From Peromyscus leucopus (taxonomy: Eukaryota; Chordata; Mammalia; Rodentia; Cricetidae): 64,000 nt of DNA. The stretch is from positions 65,849,664-65,913,663 of the forward strand of contig NC_051073.1 of the NCBI RefSeq assembly GCF_004664715.2, read 5' to 3'. The position numbers and the translations under genes are program-made. The notes under the pieces are model-generated. The model was given only the letters and a program-made list of their open reading frames with translations, was not told where the DNA came from and ran no database searches. Each line of letters opens with the position of its first letter. Positions within the stretch are counted from its first letter, which is position 1. Positions 30,922 through 40,534 of the stretch are shown here, one piece after another.

Positions 30922-31295
30922 CTGGTCCCTGTCTACCTCGGCTCGGCCCACCATGCACCTAGGACCTGACCCAGCAATCCTCCTCCTCGGTTTTTGTTTT
31001 GTTTTGTTTTTTAAAGAGAAACAGAAATGTATGTCCATGAAAGCTCTCTACCTGAGTGACTCTGTTCCTTAAATGCAAGAAAATTGAAAAGTGAGCTGCA
31101 CCAGTCACACGGTAGAATATTTCTCAGGGAAGAAACAGAATGATCTACCCAGACGGGCATCAGTGTGGCCACATCTTTAACAGACCAGGCTGTGTGGAAT
31201 AAGGCAGAGCGGACGCAGAGGACCCTGTGTGGTTGTGTTTATATGCCATTGCAGATAGTGAAAACTAACCATTTGTGATGGCAATGAGACCATGA
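30922..31295 (+). mobile_element. L1M 3' segment, right arm of the inverted duplication
   Basis: GACCTGACCCAGCAATCCTC, GAATATTTCTCAGGGAAGAA and TTTATATGCCATTGCAGATA follow the old L1 ORF2 end and continue the L1 to the left. This arm is therefore in its original context and the left arm at 28979 is the copy. Confidence 0.8.
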
Positions 31296-31299
31296 AACC

Positions 31300-31710
31300 C
31301 CCCCCCCCTTAGTCCATGCATCTCTTACCACACTAGGATAGAATTATTCCCTTAGGAGACTTTCCAGTGGCTTGATTGGCAGCCCCAGTTGGAGATGGTA
31401 GGACTTCAGAACATCCTTCCTCTTCCTCTTTTGTTCTCGGTAGTCATCAGTACCCTGCTGTGTCAGCCCTAGGGTGGTGGACTTTGACCAAGTGAACTAA
31501 CTAGGATGTATCCAGGTGATTATGGGTCTCCAGAGGGGATATTTTGGTCCCTTGATCCCATTAGCATAACTGAGAATTCACCATAACTGGTGTTAGAGGC
31601 CAGGCATACTTTTATTTCCCCAGCCAAAACAGAGTTCGAAAAGTCCTGCCAGGTTCTAACAAAATGTGAGCCGTTGAAGACCCACTTCAGTTTGCTTAGA
31701 AATGGTGATG
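31300..31710. other. Unique sequence
   Basis: C-run at 31300-31309. No gene or repeat recognised in the remainder. Confidence 0.4.
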
Positions 31711-31713
31711 AGA

Positions 31714-31715
<2 letters not shown>

Positions 31716-31765
<50 letters not shown>

Positions 31766-31796
31766 CCTCCCTCCTCCTCTCTCTCTCTCTCTCTCT
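31716..31796. repeat. (CT)n / (CCCT)n homopyrimidine tract
   Basis: About 81 bp of uninterrupted pyrimidines (CT units with a CCCT insert), capable of triplex formation. Confidence 0.97.
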
Positions 31797-31962
31797 GTGT
31801 AGTAAGTTACAAGTGCATGTTACAGGGAGGTGAGCGGAAAAGGCTGCATGTGGAATAATCTGAACTACATCTAGACACTGAGATGAAGTTGATCAGTCAC
31901 GAACCCAAGATCTCGACCTCCCACAGATGATTTCACCTCTCTTAGTCTCTTTAAGTATAAAC

Positions 31963-32045
31963 CATATCCGGAGTGTGGTGGCATGTCCCTAAAGTTCCAG
32001 GGCCAGCCTGGACTACACAGCAGGACCCTGTCTCAAGAGAAAAGA
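31963..32045 (+). mobile_element. B1 SINE, internally deleted
   Basis: CCGGAGTGTGGTGGCATGTC is joined to AGTTCCAGGGCCAGCCTGGA, then CCCTGTCTCAAGAGAAAAG. The middle is missing. Confidence 0.75.
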
Positions 32046-32049
32046 GAAG

Positions 32050-32555
32050 GCTGAACCTTGGTCTGTGGGACCTTAAACTTCGAGTGAACGCTGCGGGCTT
32101 GTGTGGTCTCAGGATGGGTAGGTGCAGCTCAGGGTGCTGGCTGGCTGCAGCAACAGCTGCAGGAGTCATGTAGAGTTCACACACACACCCAAGGGAAGCC
32201 ACGTTGGGCGTGCTCAGCCTTCCCGTGGGGACAACACCCACCACAGTCGCAGCCCTCCCACTTTTGTGTGTGGGTATGTGGCTGTGCCTTCGCCCCCACA
32301 GGCTTCCAGCTGTTTCCTTCTATCTGTACAACTGTTGCCAGAACGAGCTGCGATCCAGACTTTGGAGCCATTCAATAAACACATGTGGGCGCGGGTCCTG
32401 ATCTCAGGGGTCAGTCTCAGAAATGAAGAGTCTTCGTGGAGGGACAGTGATGGTAAGCCTTCCCCGACCCTTCCAACCTCTCTAGCCATTCTTGTCTGAA
32501 TCTATAGCCTCCCCAACAAGTAACTTCTCCGGAGTCCAGTTTTCTGCTTTTTAAC
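32050..32555. other. Unique sequence upstream of the CpG island
   Basis: Short overlapping open frames; no recognised repeat, domain or exon. Confidence 0.4.
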
Positions 32556-32559
32556 CAGG

Positions 32560-32666
32560 AGCATTGCCGCAAGTTCGAGGCCACAGTGCATTCAGCCTAG
32601 TTTGTATTACAGAGAGACCCTGTCTCAAAAAACAAACAAACAAACAAACAAACAAACAAACAAACC
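32560..32666 (+). mobile_element. B1-type SINE fragment with (CAAA)n tail
   Basis: GCAAGTTCGAGGCCACAGTG, CAGAGAGACCCTGTCTCAAA and about nine CAAA units (32631-32664). The left half is missing. Confidence 0.75.
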
Positions 32667-32779
32667 CGCACAGGGAACACAGTGGCCGATAGGTGTGTGG
32701 CACGCCGTGAGTTGGTTCCCCAGTGGAGGTGCATGGGTGCATTCATTCACCTACTCGCTGGGCATGCATCGGAGCCTCT

Positions 32780-33250
32780 GCTGCGGCACGCCTAGCCAGC
32801 CAAGGGTTAAACAGCGTCCCCCCTCCGCCCCCGCCTAGCTGGGCAAGGCGGGAAGGCGGCGCGCCGGGTGCCAAAGTCGGAACCTGCTCTCGGCAGCTCC
32901 CCGCGCTGCCTTGACTCATCGCCAGGCCTGGCGCGGCCGCCGGCTGTGGAATGTGTGAGCGCCATGTGTCACCGCCCCAGACTGTGGGAAAACGCTGCTC
33001 CGCTCACCTCCCAGCAGCTGGCCCGCGCCCGCCCGCCCGGGAGCCGGGAAACAGGAGCCGCCCGCCCGGGAGGCCGCCCGGGGCCACTTCCGAGCGCGCG
33101 CCACCTCTCCGCCCACACGCCGGCCCTGCCTGCGACCCGGGGCCGCGGCGCCACCCGCAGCGAGCCGCCCAGTGCGCCCTGCCCCTGCCCCTGCTGGCCC
33201 TCTGCGTCCTCTTGCTCCACCAGGCCGGGCTTAGCCACAGAGAAGCCCTG
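32780..33250. promoter_or_regulatory. CpG island (candidate promoter)
   Basis: The densest CpG region in the window: dozens of CpG in about 400 bp, GC-rich on both strands, free of SINEs. Sites seen: AP-1 TGACTCA (32912-32918), TEAD-like GGAATGT (32948-32954), RBPJ-like GTGGGAA (32984-32990) and GC boxes. No TATA. A hydrophobic stretch encoded near 33170-33225 resembles a signal peptide, but the nearest in-frame ATG is over 200 bp upstream and the frame ends soon after. Most likely a promoter or first non-coding exon; direction not determined. Confidence 0.75.
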
Positions 33251-33254
33251 TTCT

Positions 33255-34148
33255 GAACGCTCCTGGGCGGTGACCTCTTTGGGTGAAGGGCCGGGGAACA
33301 GAGGGCTAAGCAGGGGACTGGCCTCACTGGGGTTGTGTGACAGACAGCTCGAGTCTGGTCCCCGCCAGCTCTGAGCAGGAGGTTCCACTCTGCCTGACCC
33401 TTCCCTGGGAGCTAGGCAAGAACCTTGCACCTTCGCGCGGGGGGTCAGCCTCTCCTCCAGCCCTCGGGTGAGGTGAGAGTCACATGTATCCAGAAGTCAC
33501 CCAGGCCAAGGTCTCCTATGCCTAGCCATGCAGGCAGATGTAGGCAAAGTCACACTCTGGGTGGCAGCCATCCGGGACTGGAGACAGCCCAGTGCACCTT
33601 GTGCCAAGCCCAGTTCTACTCTCCTAGGCCAAGTGCCTCTTCTCGGCAGCCAAGGCTCCTAGTGGTGTCCCTCCCTACCTTCCAGGGCAGTTGGGACCCC
33701 CAAGAGATGGGGATGGGGGCAAACCTCGGGTCCTGGGATCTAGCTGCTTAGCCTAACATCAACCTCCTGATGTCTTTCTGCGGAGTGGGGGTGGGGCGCA
33801 TCACCCTAAGAGGCTCAGGTCCAAGTGGGTGGGGTCTCTGCTGTATCTGGCGCTCTTGCAGCTCTTTCTATTTCTGTTTCTTCCCCTTGCTTATCCTTTA
33901 CTCTATGGGTGTTGAGGTCTCTCCTCTGTGGGTCTTCCCAGAGCCTCTCCTGAAGTCCCCATACACTTGATTCCTGCCCCTGCTTATGACGTCGCTCGCG
34001 GTCTGTCTATCCTTTCTCCATCCGACAGCTTTTCACTCACGGAAGTGTTACCCTTCTATGTGTCCTCCCAGCAACACAAGGGGATTCTGCTTATGACAGC
34101 CGCTCTGCCGCCTGAGTGCACCAGCACGTGAATGCTTGTCAATACCAC
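33255..34148. other. Unique flank of the CpG island
   Basis: CpG density falls off. GGGTGAGGTGAG near 33466 could be a plus-strand splice donor, but nothing else supports an exon. No repeats recognised. Confidence 0.4.
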
Positions 34149-34149
34149 T

Positions 34150-34232
34150 TATCACGGGTTCAGAACCTCATTGCCCGGACGGGTGACCTTGGGCAGGCTA
34201 ATCTTACAGTCTCAAATACCTTACCTGTAAAA
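34150..34232 (+). mobile_element. MIR fragment
   Basis: GGGTGACCTTGGGCAGGCTA, then TCAAATACCTTACCTGTAAA follows MIR (GTGACCTTGGGCAAGT...TTTCCTCATCTGTAAAA). Confidence 0.75.
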
Positions 34233-34335
34233 CATAAATTTGGGTAGAGTGTGGTGCCACATGCCCGTGATCCCAGCACTTAGGAAGTCGAGGTAAGAGG
34301 ATCCCAAGTTTGAGGCCAACGTTTGCTTTATATTG
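34233..34335 (+). mobile_element. B1/PB1-like SINE fragment
   Basis: GGGTAGAGTGTGGTGCCACA, GTGATCCCAGCACTTAGG and AAGTTTGAGGCCAACGTTTG, then a G/A-rich tail (34336-34390). Confidence 0.75.
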
Positions 34336-34449
34336 AGATCTAATGAGGAAGAGAGGGAGGAGGAAGAAGAAGGAGAAGGAGAAGAAAGAAGACATCCAGT
34401 TGATGTTTGGAAGCTGTATTAGTCCTTGCATGTGCCCCCAGCTCTGAGC

Positions 34450-34605
34450 AATGAGACCCCAGTTAACAATGGGGTGCATCCACGGCAGTGGTTCCCTAAG
34501 AGTGTATCAATATAGACACCTTAGCCGTCTTAATTTGTCTAAGTACACTCTACGAAGTCCCCATAATGATAGCATCAGTGACATATCCCTGTCATTAATC
34601 CATAC
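34450..34605 (+). mobile_element. Old mammalian DNA-transposon-like repeat, family unnamed
   Basis: CAATGGGGTGCATCCACGG, CAGTGGTTCCCTAAGAG, GTCTAAGTACACTCTACGAA and ACATATCCCTGTCATTA match landmarks of a common mammalian repeat (AAGTACACTCTATGATG...TATCCCTGTCGTTAAG). I recognise the pattern but not the family name. Confidence 0.6.
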
Positions 34606-34724
34606 ACAATTGCTGAAATACCATAGACTGGCGGCAGACACTGATTAACGCATAGTCCTGCATGCTGAAGTCAAAGAACAAGGCACGAGAAACTTGTTCT
34701 TAGTGAAGTCTCTCTTCTCGGCTA

Positions 34725-34910
34725 GTAGGCAACTACCTTCTCCCTGTCCTCCCATGGCAGGGAGCTTTATCATGCCTCGTTGTGTAAGGACATCAGTCCT
34801 GTTTGTAGCCTCAAATGATTTCTACAAAGGCCTCCTTCCAAATACAATTACGTTGGGGGTTAGATTTTGGCTTATGTTTGAGGAGAGAATTCAGCCCACA
34901 GCAGTAGACT
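34725..34910 (-). mobile_element. MaLR LTR fragment (MLT1/MST-like)
   Basis: AAGGACATCAGTCCTGTTTG, AAAGGCCTCCTTCCAAATAC, ACGTTGGGGGTTAGATTTTG and AGAATTCAGCCCACAGCA are antisense MaLR landmarks in order, ending at the LTR terminus. Confidence 0.78.
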
Positions 34911-34914
34911 TAGG

Positions 34915-35220
34915 TGGGCTCCAAGGAGTGAACACTGAAGCAGATGCGTGGCTGGCCTGCTTGGTGACAGAAATATGGGCATAATCAGAAGCCAGAACTA
35001 GCAAGCATCGAGGAGCAAGCCTGGCTTGTTCTAGAAGACTGCTGTGTGGGAAGACAATTCAAGAAATTGGGTGCAGCAGATTCTGGCAAAATTTGGTCGC
35101 TGGGTTTGGAAGTGTGGCATGCCTGAAAACAGCTGGAGAAAGTCAGGGGGGTGGAAGAAATCTTTTTAATGGTGTGGCCCCAGGAGAGCTGTGAAAATGC
35201 CTCCACGGGCCCAGGCCACA
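34915..35220. other. Unique sequence
   Basis: No repeat or gene recognised. Confidence 0.4.
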
Positions 35221-35224
35221 GGAA

Positions 35225-35320
35225 ACCCAATTCTGTTTCACAGATGGGAAAACTGAGTCTAGATAAAGTTAAGTGATCCACCGAGGGTTACCTAGCAGGT
35301 TTGTCGGGCAAACAGTCAGA
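35225..35320 (-). mobile_element. MIR
   Basis: TTTCACAGATGGGAAAACTG, AGTCTAGATAAAGTTAAGTG and GGGTTACCTAGCAGG match antisense MIR (CATTTTACAGATGAGGAAACTGAGGC). Confidence 0.78.
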
Positions 35321-35324
35321 TGTG

Positions 35325-35860
35325 GCACTTGTCTGGCTCCATGGTGGATGATGCCTTGGCTGTTCCCACCTCTGGAACCTAAGTCCTAGGTGGGAACAAG
35401 ATTAAGTCTACATGCTAGACTGTGGCCAGTGGGTGACCGAGAGTGAGAGCAGAGACAGATGTCACTTGGAGCTTCTCACAGTGATCCTGGTGAGACACCC
35501 CCCATCCCCCACCCCCACCCCCATCCCCCATCATACTCTAGCATGGCTGGGGCAGGGTCAGCCCATGTGACACCGGTCAGTGACCCAGACTGAATTCTGA
35601 GAAGTAGTGAGGCTGCTGAACGGGAAAGCAGGATATTTTACATCATCTATCTGGGTGTTTTGGATGCTGTTTCTATAACTGTTAAAGACGGTACCCTGGC
35701 TATACATTCAAGTGAGTGTTTTCCATACGAACGACTCAGGCTTGACCGAACCAGGAACTCGGAAGCCATGCGATGCTATGGACAGACTGACTGGAAGATA
35801 CAAGCTATCTGGGAGCAGCCGTTCTTCCGATAAGCTGAATTCAACCTACAGGGAAATAAG
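35325..35860. other. Unique sequence with C/A-rich tract
   Basis: CCCCCATCCCC low-complexity tract at 35497-35531. Remainder unrecognised. Confidence 0.45.
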
Positions 35861-35864
35861 TTTC

Positions 35865-35985
35865 TAGATGAAGAGACCGAGGCCCTCGAAGAACAGAAGC
35901 TTCACACTGTAGGTGACAGAGCCAGCTGACCCAAGACCCATCTGGCTTCCGTATCTGTGCTCTCTACCCCATGATGCTGACTTTA
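35865..35985 (-). mobile_element. MIR
   Basis: GATGAAGAGACCGAGGCCC, TAGGTGACAGAGCCAGCTGA and CCCATCTGGCTTCCG follow antisense MIR across core and 5' part. Confidence 0.65.
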
Positions 35986-35989
35986 GTCA

Positions 35990-36850
35990 GATAGCCAACG
36001 TGGGGGCTAAATTTTCCAAACCCCGAACAGGGACACACGGTCGCCCATTTGTGAGGGTACTGGTGGGGACAAGGGAGGAGACTGTTTTAGGTTGGGACCA
36101 TCCCAGCCACTCCTCTCCAGCCATCCCCACTATCTTGGGATGGGGGGAAGCTCCCCACACCCTAGCCGGAGGGAGCTTTTTGCCATTGAATACTTCTTTC
36201 CATGCTGGAGGCCCAAAGTCTATTTTCTGGTTGGAGTACATGCCACAGACAAGTGAGAGGCATTTAAAAAGATCAAACAGCTGGAGAATGATTGCAATGG
36301 ACAGGGTGTTCTTTTTAGGGAAGCCTTAGTAGGGGAAAGGGCAGAGAGGGCCGGGAAACAACAGCAGCTCTGAGGTGAAGCCCGACACTCTGGTACCAGA
36401 TGTAAGGCCCAGAAGCGGGCCTTCATGCTCCCAGCCTCTTTCCACAGAGGTCTCCTGCCTCTATCCTCTGGACACTCCTCCTCTTCCTTTTCCTCCTTTC
36501 CCTGTCCCGGGCCCTTTCTCTCCCCTCCCCCTTCCCCTCCTCCTCCCTCCTCTGAGAGAACTGCTGGTCTTTGTGGCATGGGCACCATTTGTTGACCAGC
36601 TGGGTGATTGCATTGACCCAACTTCCATAAAATGGGCCCCTGGGATAATGGGTTAGGGTAAAATTATAGGGGGTAAGATGTAAGAGTGTCCCAGAAGTTG
36701 TATGGTATTCTGTTAGATTTAGGGTCAATACCATGTCAAAACTGTTGAAATAAAATGTCTGGCTTAGGACCATTTCCCCAGAGAGATGTAGCAGCAGAAA
36801 TTTGGAATTTGTGTGTCTGAAGTTATGTGTTTGGCTTATTTAAAATGGTG
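35990..36850. other. Unique sequence with pyrimidine-rich tract
   Basis: 36470-36555 is a CTCCTC/TTCC-rich pyrimidine stretch whose minus-strand ORF reads as Glu/Arg/Gly low complexity. No gene recognised. Confidence 0.45.
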
Positions 36851-36856
36851 CCATTA

Positions 36857-37038
36857 AGCCAAGTGGTGGTGGAGCTTTAAGTCCAGCACTCCAGAGACAG
36901 AGGCAGAGGCAGAGGCAGAGGCAGAGGCAGAGGCAGAGGCAAGGAGATCTCTATGAATTCGAGGCCAGCCTGGTCTACAGAGCGAGTTCCAGGACAGCCA
37001 GGGCTACACAGAGAAAACCCTCTCTTGAAAAATAAAAC
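36857..37038 (+). mobile_element. B1 SINE with internal hexanucleotide expansion
   Basis: Standard B1 in which the normal GAGGCAGAGGCAGG segment has grown to about seven AGGCAG units (36897-36941). The rest is intact (TTCGAGGCCAGCCTGGTCTAC, GGACAGCCAGGGCTACACAG). A 15-bp duplication with one mismatch flanks it: AAAATGGTGCCATTA (36842-36856) and AAAATGGCGCCATTA (37039-37053). Confidence 0.95.
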
Positions 37039-37054
37039 AAAATGGCGCCATTAG

Positions 37055-37635
37055 TCTGCTAGTTATAAAACAGATATGAAAAAAAAAGTGGGGTGCATAT
37101 GTAGATGCGGGGGACCTAGCATGTACCAGAAGCCATAGGATCACATAGAATTAGGGATTAGCCTCGCAGAGCATGTCACATCCTCTTCCTCCTGTACATA
37201 GAATGCAAGATTTATCAGTGGCCACCCTGGACCTGGTCTCCAAATCTTCCGGTCAGAGTTCAAGATGGCCGCTGTTAAGGTAGGGCTCAGCCTACCATAT
37301 AAACACGAGCCCTAGAGGATTCGGAGAGAGGGAGGAGAAAGAGAGAGAGTTGGGTGTGGTGGGGTGTGCCATTCAGGGTTAGGATCTCCAGATCCACAAG
37401 GAAGGCCAATATATATATGTTATACCACGAGCTGTCCAAAGAAGGGTCCAAACAGACCTGGCTGGGATTCGAGATCAAGAGAGACAGCTCAGGTCCTGTG
37501 AGAGTTAGACACAGGAACACAGTCCGGGCCGGGTGGCTGAGGGGGTCCAAGGGACAAGCAGATAGCAGTGAAAACCAGCTATCTCTTTCTAGGATGGCTT
37601 GGATGAACTTCTGCCTACTGGCTACTGAAAGTCCC
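37055..37635. other. Unique sequence
   Basis: GA-rich near 37323-37348 and a short (TA)n near 37411. No gene recognised. Confidence 0.4.
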
Positions 37636-37639
37636 TCCG

Positions 37640-37810
37640 CCACTCTCTTTTTTCTCTCCCTTCTTTCTTCCTTCCTTTTCTTCTTTCTCTCTTCCTTTCC
37701 TGGGATGAGCTCTTACTTGGTTGCCCAGGCTGGTCTTGATCAATTGACCATCCCCTCTCAGCCTGCTGAGCAGCTGGGCATACGGCGTGCTACCGCTGCT
37801 CACCAGGCGT
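37640..37810 (-). mobile_element. Degenerate 7SL-type SINE (antisense) with CT-rich tail
   Basis: A TTTCTTCC-rich stretch, then TTGGTTGCCCAGGCTGGTCT, CTCTCAGCCTGCTGAGCAG and GGGCATACGGCGTGCTACC: antisense 7SL-SINE landmarks. Confidence 0.65.
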
Positions 37811-37814
37811 CATC

Positions 37815-38395
37815 TCTAGTTTGAGTTCGCTCTATTGTAAACCTGTAGCTCCGCCAAGGGTTACATGTCAGAAACAATGTCTACTTCAAAATGTGATTCA
37901 CGCATGCTGGCTGTGTAGGAAGGTGGTCCTGGGTGGTGACAAAGTCAACTCGTCCTGCTGGTGTCCAGCCTACTGTGCTGTGCTGAAAGTGCCGTTCTTC
38001 AAGAGTGACTCAGAAATGCTCTACAGTTTCTCTCAAAGAGAACTGGCCACAAGTAGTGATTCACGTGTTTCCCCCAGAGTAAACTCATCCACTTTACCAT
38101 CTTACCTGGAAAGGTGGCTGGAAGTCTCTGGGAGGACCAGGGACCCCAGTTTATTTGTTCCCATATCCTCTGTGACAGCCTTCCTTGAGGCTAGCCCAGC
38201 ATTTGTTCTGAGAAATCATTTGTAGATCCATTTAGTCCCCAAGGACCCCATAAAAATAACCTTGGTCCAAAGCTGGTGGCATATCTTGGTTACCCCCACA
38301 TCTCTTGCCTCTCTGCTCAAGCCTCAATGCATACCTGTTGGCTGGCTGTCCAGCTGTGGTGGTTGGAACCTCAGCTGGGGTTTCTTACCTCAGAC
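37815..38395. other. Unique sequence
   Basis: A 134-codon ORF (37821-38225) and overlapping frames have no recognisable family. Confidence 0.4.
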
Positions 38396-38399
38396 ATTG

Positions 38400-38548
38400 T
38401 TTCTTACCTACTGTAAGCCATGGGGGTTTCCTGAGGAATGGGACCAAGATCTACCCAGAACCACACCTCTGCTCAGTGTGGACCTGTCTAGCACCTAGTA
38501 GTAACTGCTCAGCAAACACTTCTTGGATTAGATGGAATGAAACACATT
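38400..38548 (+). mobile_element. L2 LINE 3' end
   Basis: CTACTGTAAGCCATGGGGGT, GTCTAGCACCTAGTAGTAAC, TGCTCAGCAAACACTTCTTG and GATGGAATGAA follow the L2 terminus. Confidence 0.72.
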
Positions 38549-38615
38549 TCCATTAGGTTAATTTCTATCATCAGACCTGACTACATTTTATTGTATATAA
38601 GAAAAAAATAGGGGG

Positions 38616-38666
38616 AAATAATAATAATGATAATAATAATGATAATAATAGTAATAATATAATAAC
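38616..38666. repeat. (TAA)n/(GATAAT)n repeat
   Basis: Trinucleotide TAA array with regular GAT interruptions. Confidence 0.93.
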
Positions 38667-38767
38667 TATGGGCTCTTCTCTAAGGTCAGTATTTCTGATC
38701 CATTTTCACACAGCTGATAAGTTTGTTTATTTCAAAGACTCTCTCATCTGGACTGATGTTTTTGCTT

Positions 38768-38823
38768 TCTTTTTTTTTTTCTTTCTTTCTTTCCTTCCTT
38801 CCTTCCTTCCTTCCTTCCTTTTT
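38768..38823. repeat. (T)n(CTTT)n(CCTT)n tract
   Basis: Pure pyrimidine: T-run, three CTTT, then eight CCTT units. Plausible degenerate SINE tail, but no body is recognised. Confidence 0.93.
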
Positions 38824-38829
38824 AAAGCA

Positions 38830-39430
38830 CAGGCCCGACTTTGTTCTATGCATGGCAGTGGATCTGGGTTGACAAGCAGAGTGTAATCAGTTTGTCCCTG
38901 TGTAGTTCCATTTCTGATTTATTTTTTAATGCAGAGATTCCCGTTAGGGACCAACTTCTACACCCCACCCTACCCCCGCTCTGGCTTTTCACCTTTAGTT
39001 TACTGGAATAAGTGCCCTCCCTGCCCCCCACCCCCCGCCGCCGTTCTGCTCTCGTTCTTTAGGATGGAAAATCAAACAATCCTACCTAGCACTGAGCATA
39101 TTGACTTAAGCAGATAATAATGAGGCTGGAAGGCAGTTTCAAAGCCGAGCCTGGACAGCAATGGGGGTCTCTCTCGGCTGCTGAGCTGAGACACAGCAGT
39201 TCTGGGGAGAAGGCAACTGTAACATTTTTACATTAAGTAGAAGGGATATTTATTTTGTGGACTGAGATTGTTTACAAGGAGCAAGCAAAGGCCAAGGAAC
39301 ACAGAATTGGTAGTTGCTCTTATTTGGATGTCTTGCCCAGATGTCAGAATTGCTGTTCTGATTGCAGCAGCGCATACTTCTGAAAGCAGTGTTCCACCTG
39401 CCTTAATAATGTCATCAGAGGCTGCGAGGA
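38830..39430. other. Unique sequence, possible conserved non-coding block
   Basis: 39060-39420 is moderately AT-rich and free of repeats (TTGACTTAAGCAGATAATAA; CTTAATAATGTCATCAGAGG). Conservation cannot be judged here. Confidence 0.35.
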
Positions 39431-39436
39431 ACTACG

Positions 39437-39498
39437 TGCGTGCGTGCATGCGTGCATGCTTGCGTCTGTCTGTCTGTCTGTCTGTCTTTCTGTCTGTG
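39437..39498. repeat. (GTGC)n(TCTG)n compound tetranucleotide
   Basis: GTGC/CATG units change to about seven TCTG units with one TTTC interruption. Confidence 0.93.
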
Positions 39499-39719
39499 TT
39501 GCATGTATATTGATCTCAGCTGTTTTCCATTACTGTATGGGAATATCTGGGACAAGCTAATTTTACAAGAAGAGCAGCTGGACTAGCTTGAAGCTTTGCG
39601 TTCTGGGCATGCTGTTGTCTGTCATCTGCTCAGTGCTGGTGGGGGCCCTGCTGGAGGCTGCTACCCTGAGGTAGCACACAGCAGCACATGAAAAGACAGG
39701 TAGGCTTGTGTCCCTGGCC

Positions 39720-39940
39720 GGTGTCATGTGGCCTTTGTTTCTCTTCTTATAACATCACCATGATTTAATTATTGGGGCTTCACCCTAAGGACTTCATCTA
39801 CACTGAAGGCCTTGGCTTCTAAACGCCATCATGAGATTGCATCCACCCTTTAAATAATATTAACTGACAGGACGTTAGGGAGTCAACTCTTGTAGTTGAG
39901 GGTAAGTGGGGGGCAAACTGTGTCCAAACAATAACACCTT
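39720..39940 (-). mobile_element. MaLR LTR fragment
   Basis: TCTTATAACATCACCATGAT, GGGGCTTCACCCTAAGGAC, GACGTTAGGGAGTCAACTC and GTGTCCAAACAATAACAC are diverged antisense MaLR landmarks. Confidence 0.55.
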
Positions 39941-39991
39941 TGTAAAACCAAAGACTTTAGTATGAGTATATATAATCTCTCTCTCCCCTTA

Positions 39992-40011
39992 TGTGTGTGT
40001 GTGTGTGTGTG
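39992..40011. repeat. (TG)10 microsatellite
   Basis: Short pure TG repeat, preceded by TATA and CTCT motifs. Confidence 0.9.
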
Positions 40012-40087
40012 ATTGTGTGAAGGTTCACAAAAAAGAGCAAATCAAATGTTTATTTTCTTCCTTCCTTCTCTCCCCTCCCCCCACTTT

Positions 40088-40155
40088 CTTCTTGTACATC
40101 CAGGGCCTTTCAAATCCCAGGCAGGCACTCTCCTACTGATCTTCGCCCACAGTGA
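40088..40155 (-). mobile_element. Possible ID SINE fragment
   Basis: CCAGGGCCTTTCAAATCCCA and GGCAGGCACTCTCCTACTGA resemble the antisense ID body, with a pyrimidine-rich stretch before it. Confidence 0.5.
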
Positions 40156-40285
40156 GAAAAGCGTGAGTTAAGGAAGTCCTAACATGTTACCGATGCTCAC
40201 CTTTGAGCACTCTAGATTTCCTCTATAGATCAAGAATCAGTAGTCTCATTAAAAAGTCCTTATTTTTATTTATAAGAGTGTTTGG

Positions 40286-40427
40286 GCCAGGTGTGGTGCT
40301 GCAAGCCTTTTATCCCAGCACTCGGGAGGCAGAGGCAGGCAGATCTTTGAGTTGGAGGCTAGGCTGGTCTACAAAGTGAGTTTCAGGATCGTTGTGGCTA
40401 TGCAGAGAAACCCTGTCTTGGGGCAGG
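40286..40427 (+). mobile_element. B1 SINE
   Basis: GGGCCAGGTGTGGTGCTGCA, CAGCACTCGGGAGGCAGAGG, AGGCTGGTCTACAAAGTGAG and GCAGAGAAACCCTGTCTTG. Confidence 0.94.
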
Positions 40428-40534
40428 GGTGCATGTTTGGAGTCTCCTGGACTGGATTTATGTGATTGTGATTGTGTCACATTTAGATTCCATGTCTTGG
40501 AAGATCTACCTCCTTCTAATAGGTGCTGTGAGCT

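Noticed and set aside
32868..33430. Protein-coding first exon in the CpG island
   Set aside because: Open frames on both strands overlap and follow GC composition. The signal-peptide-like stretch has no nearby ATG or clear splice donor. Kept only as a promoter candidate.
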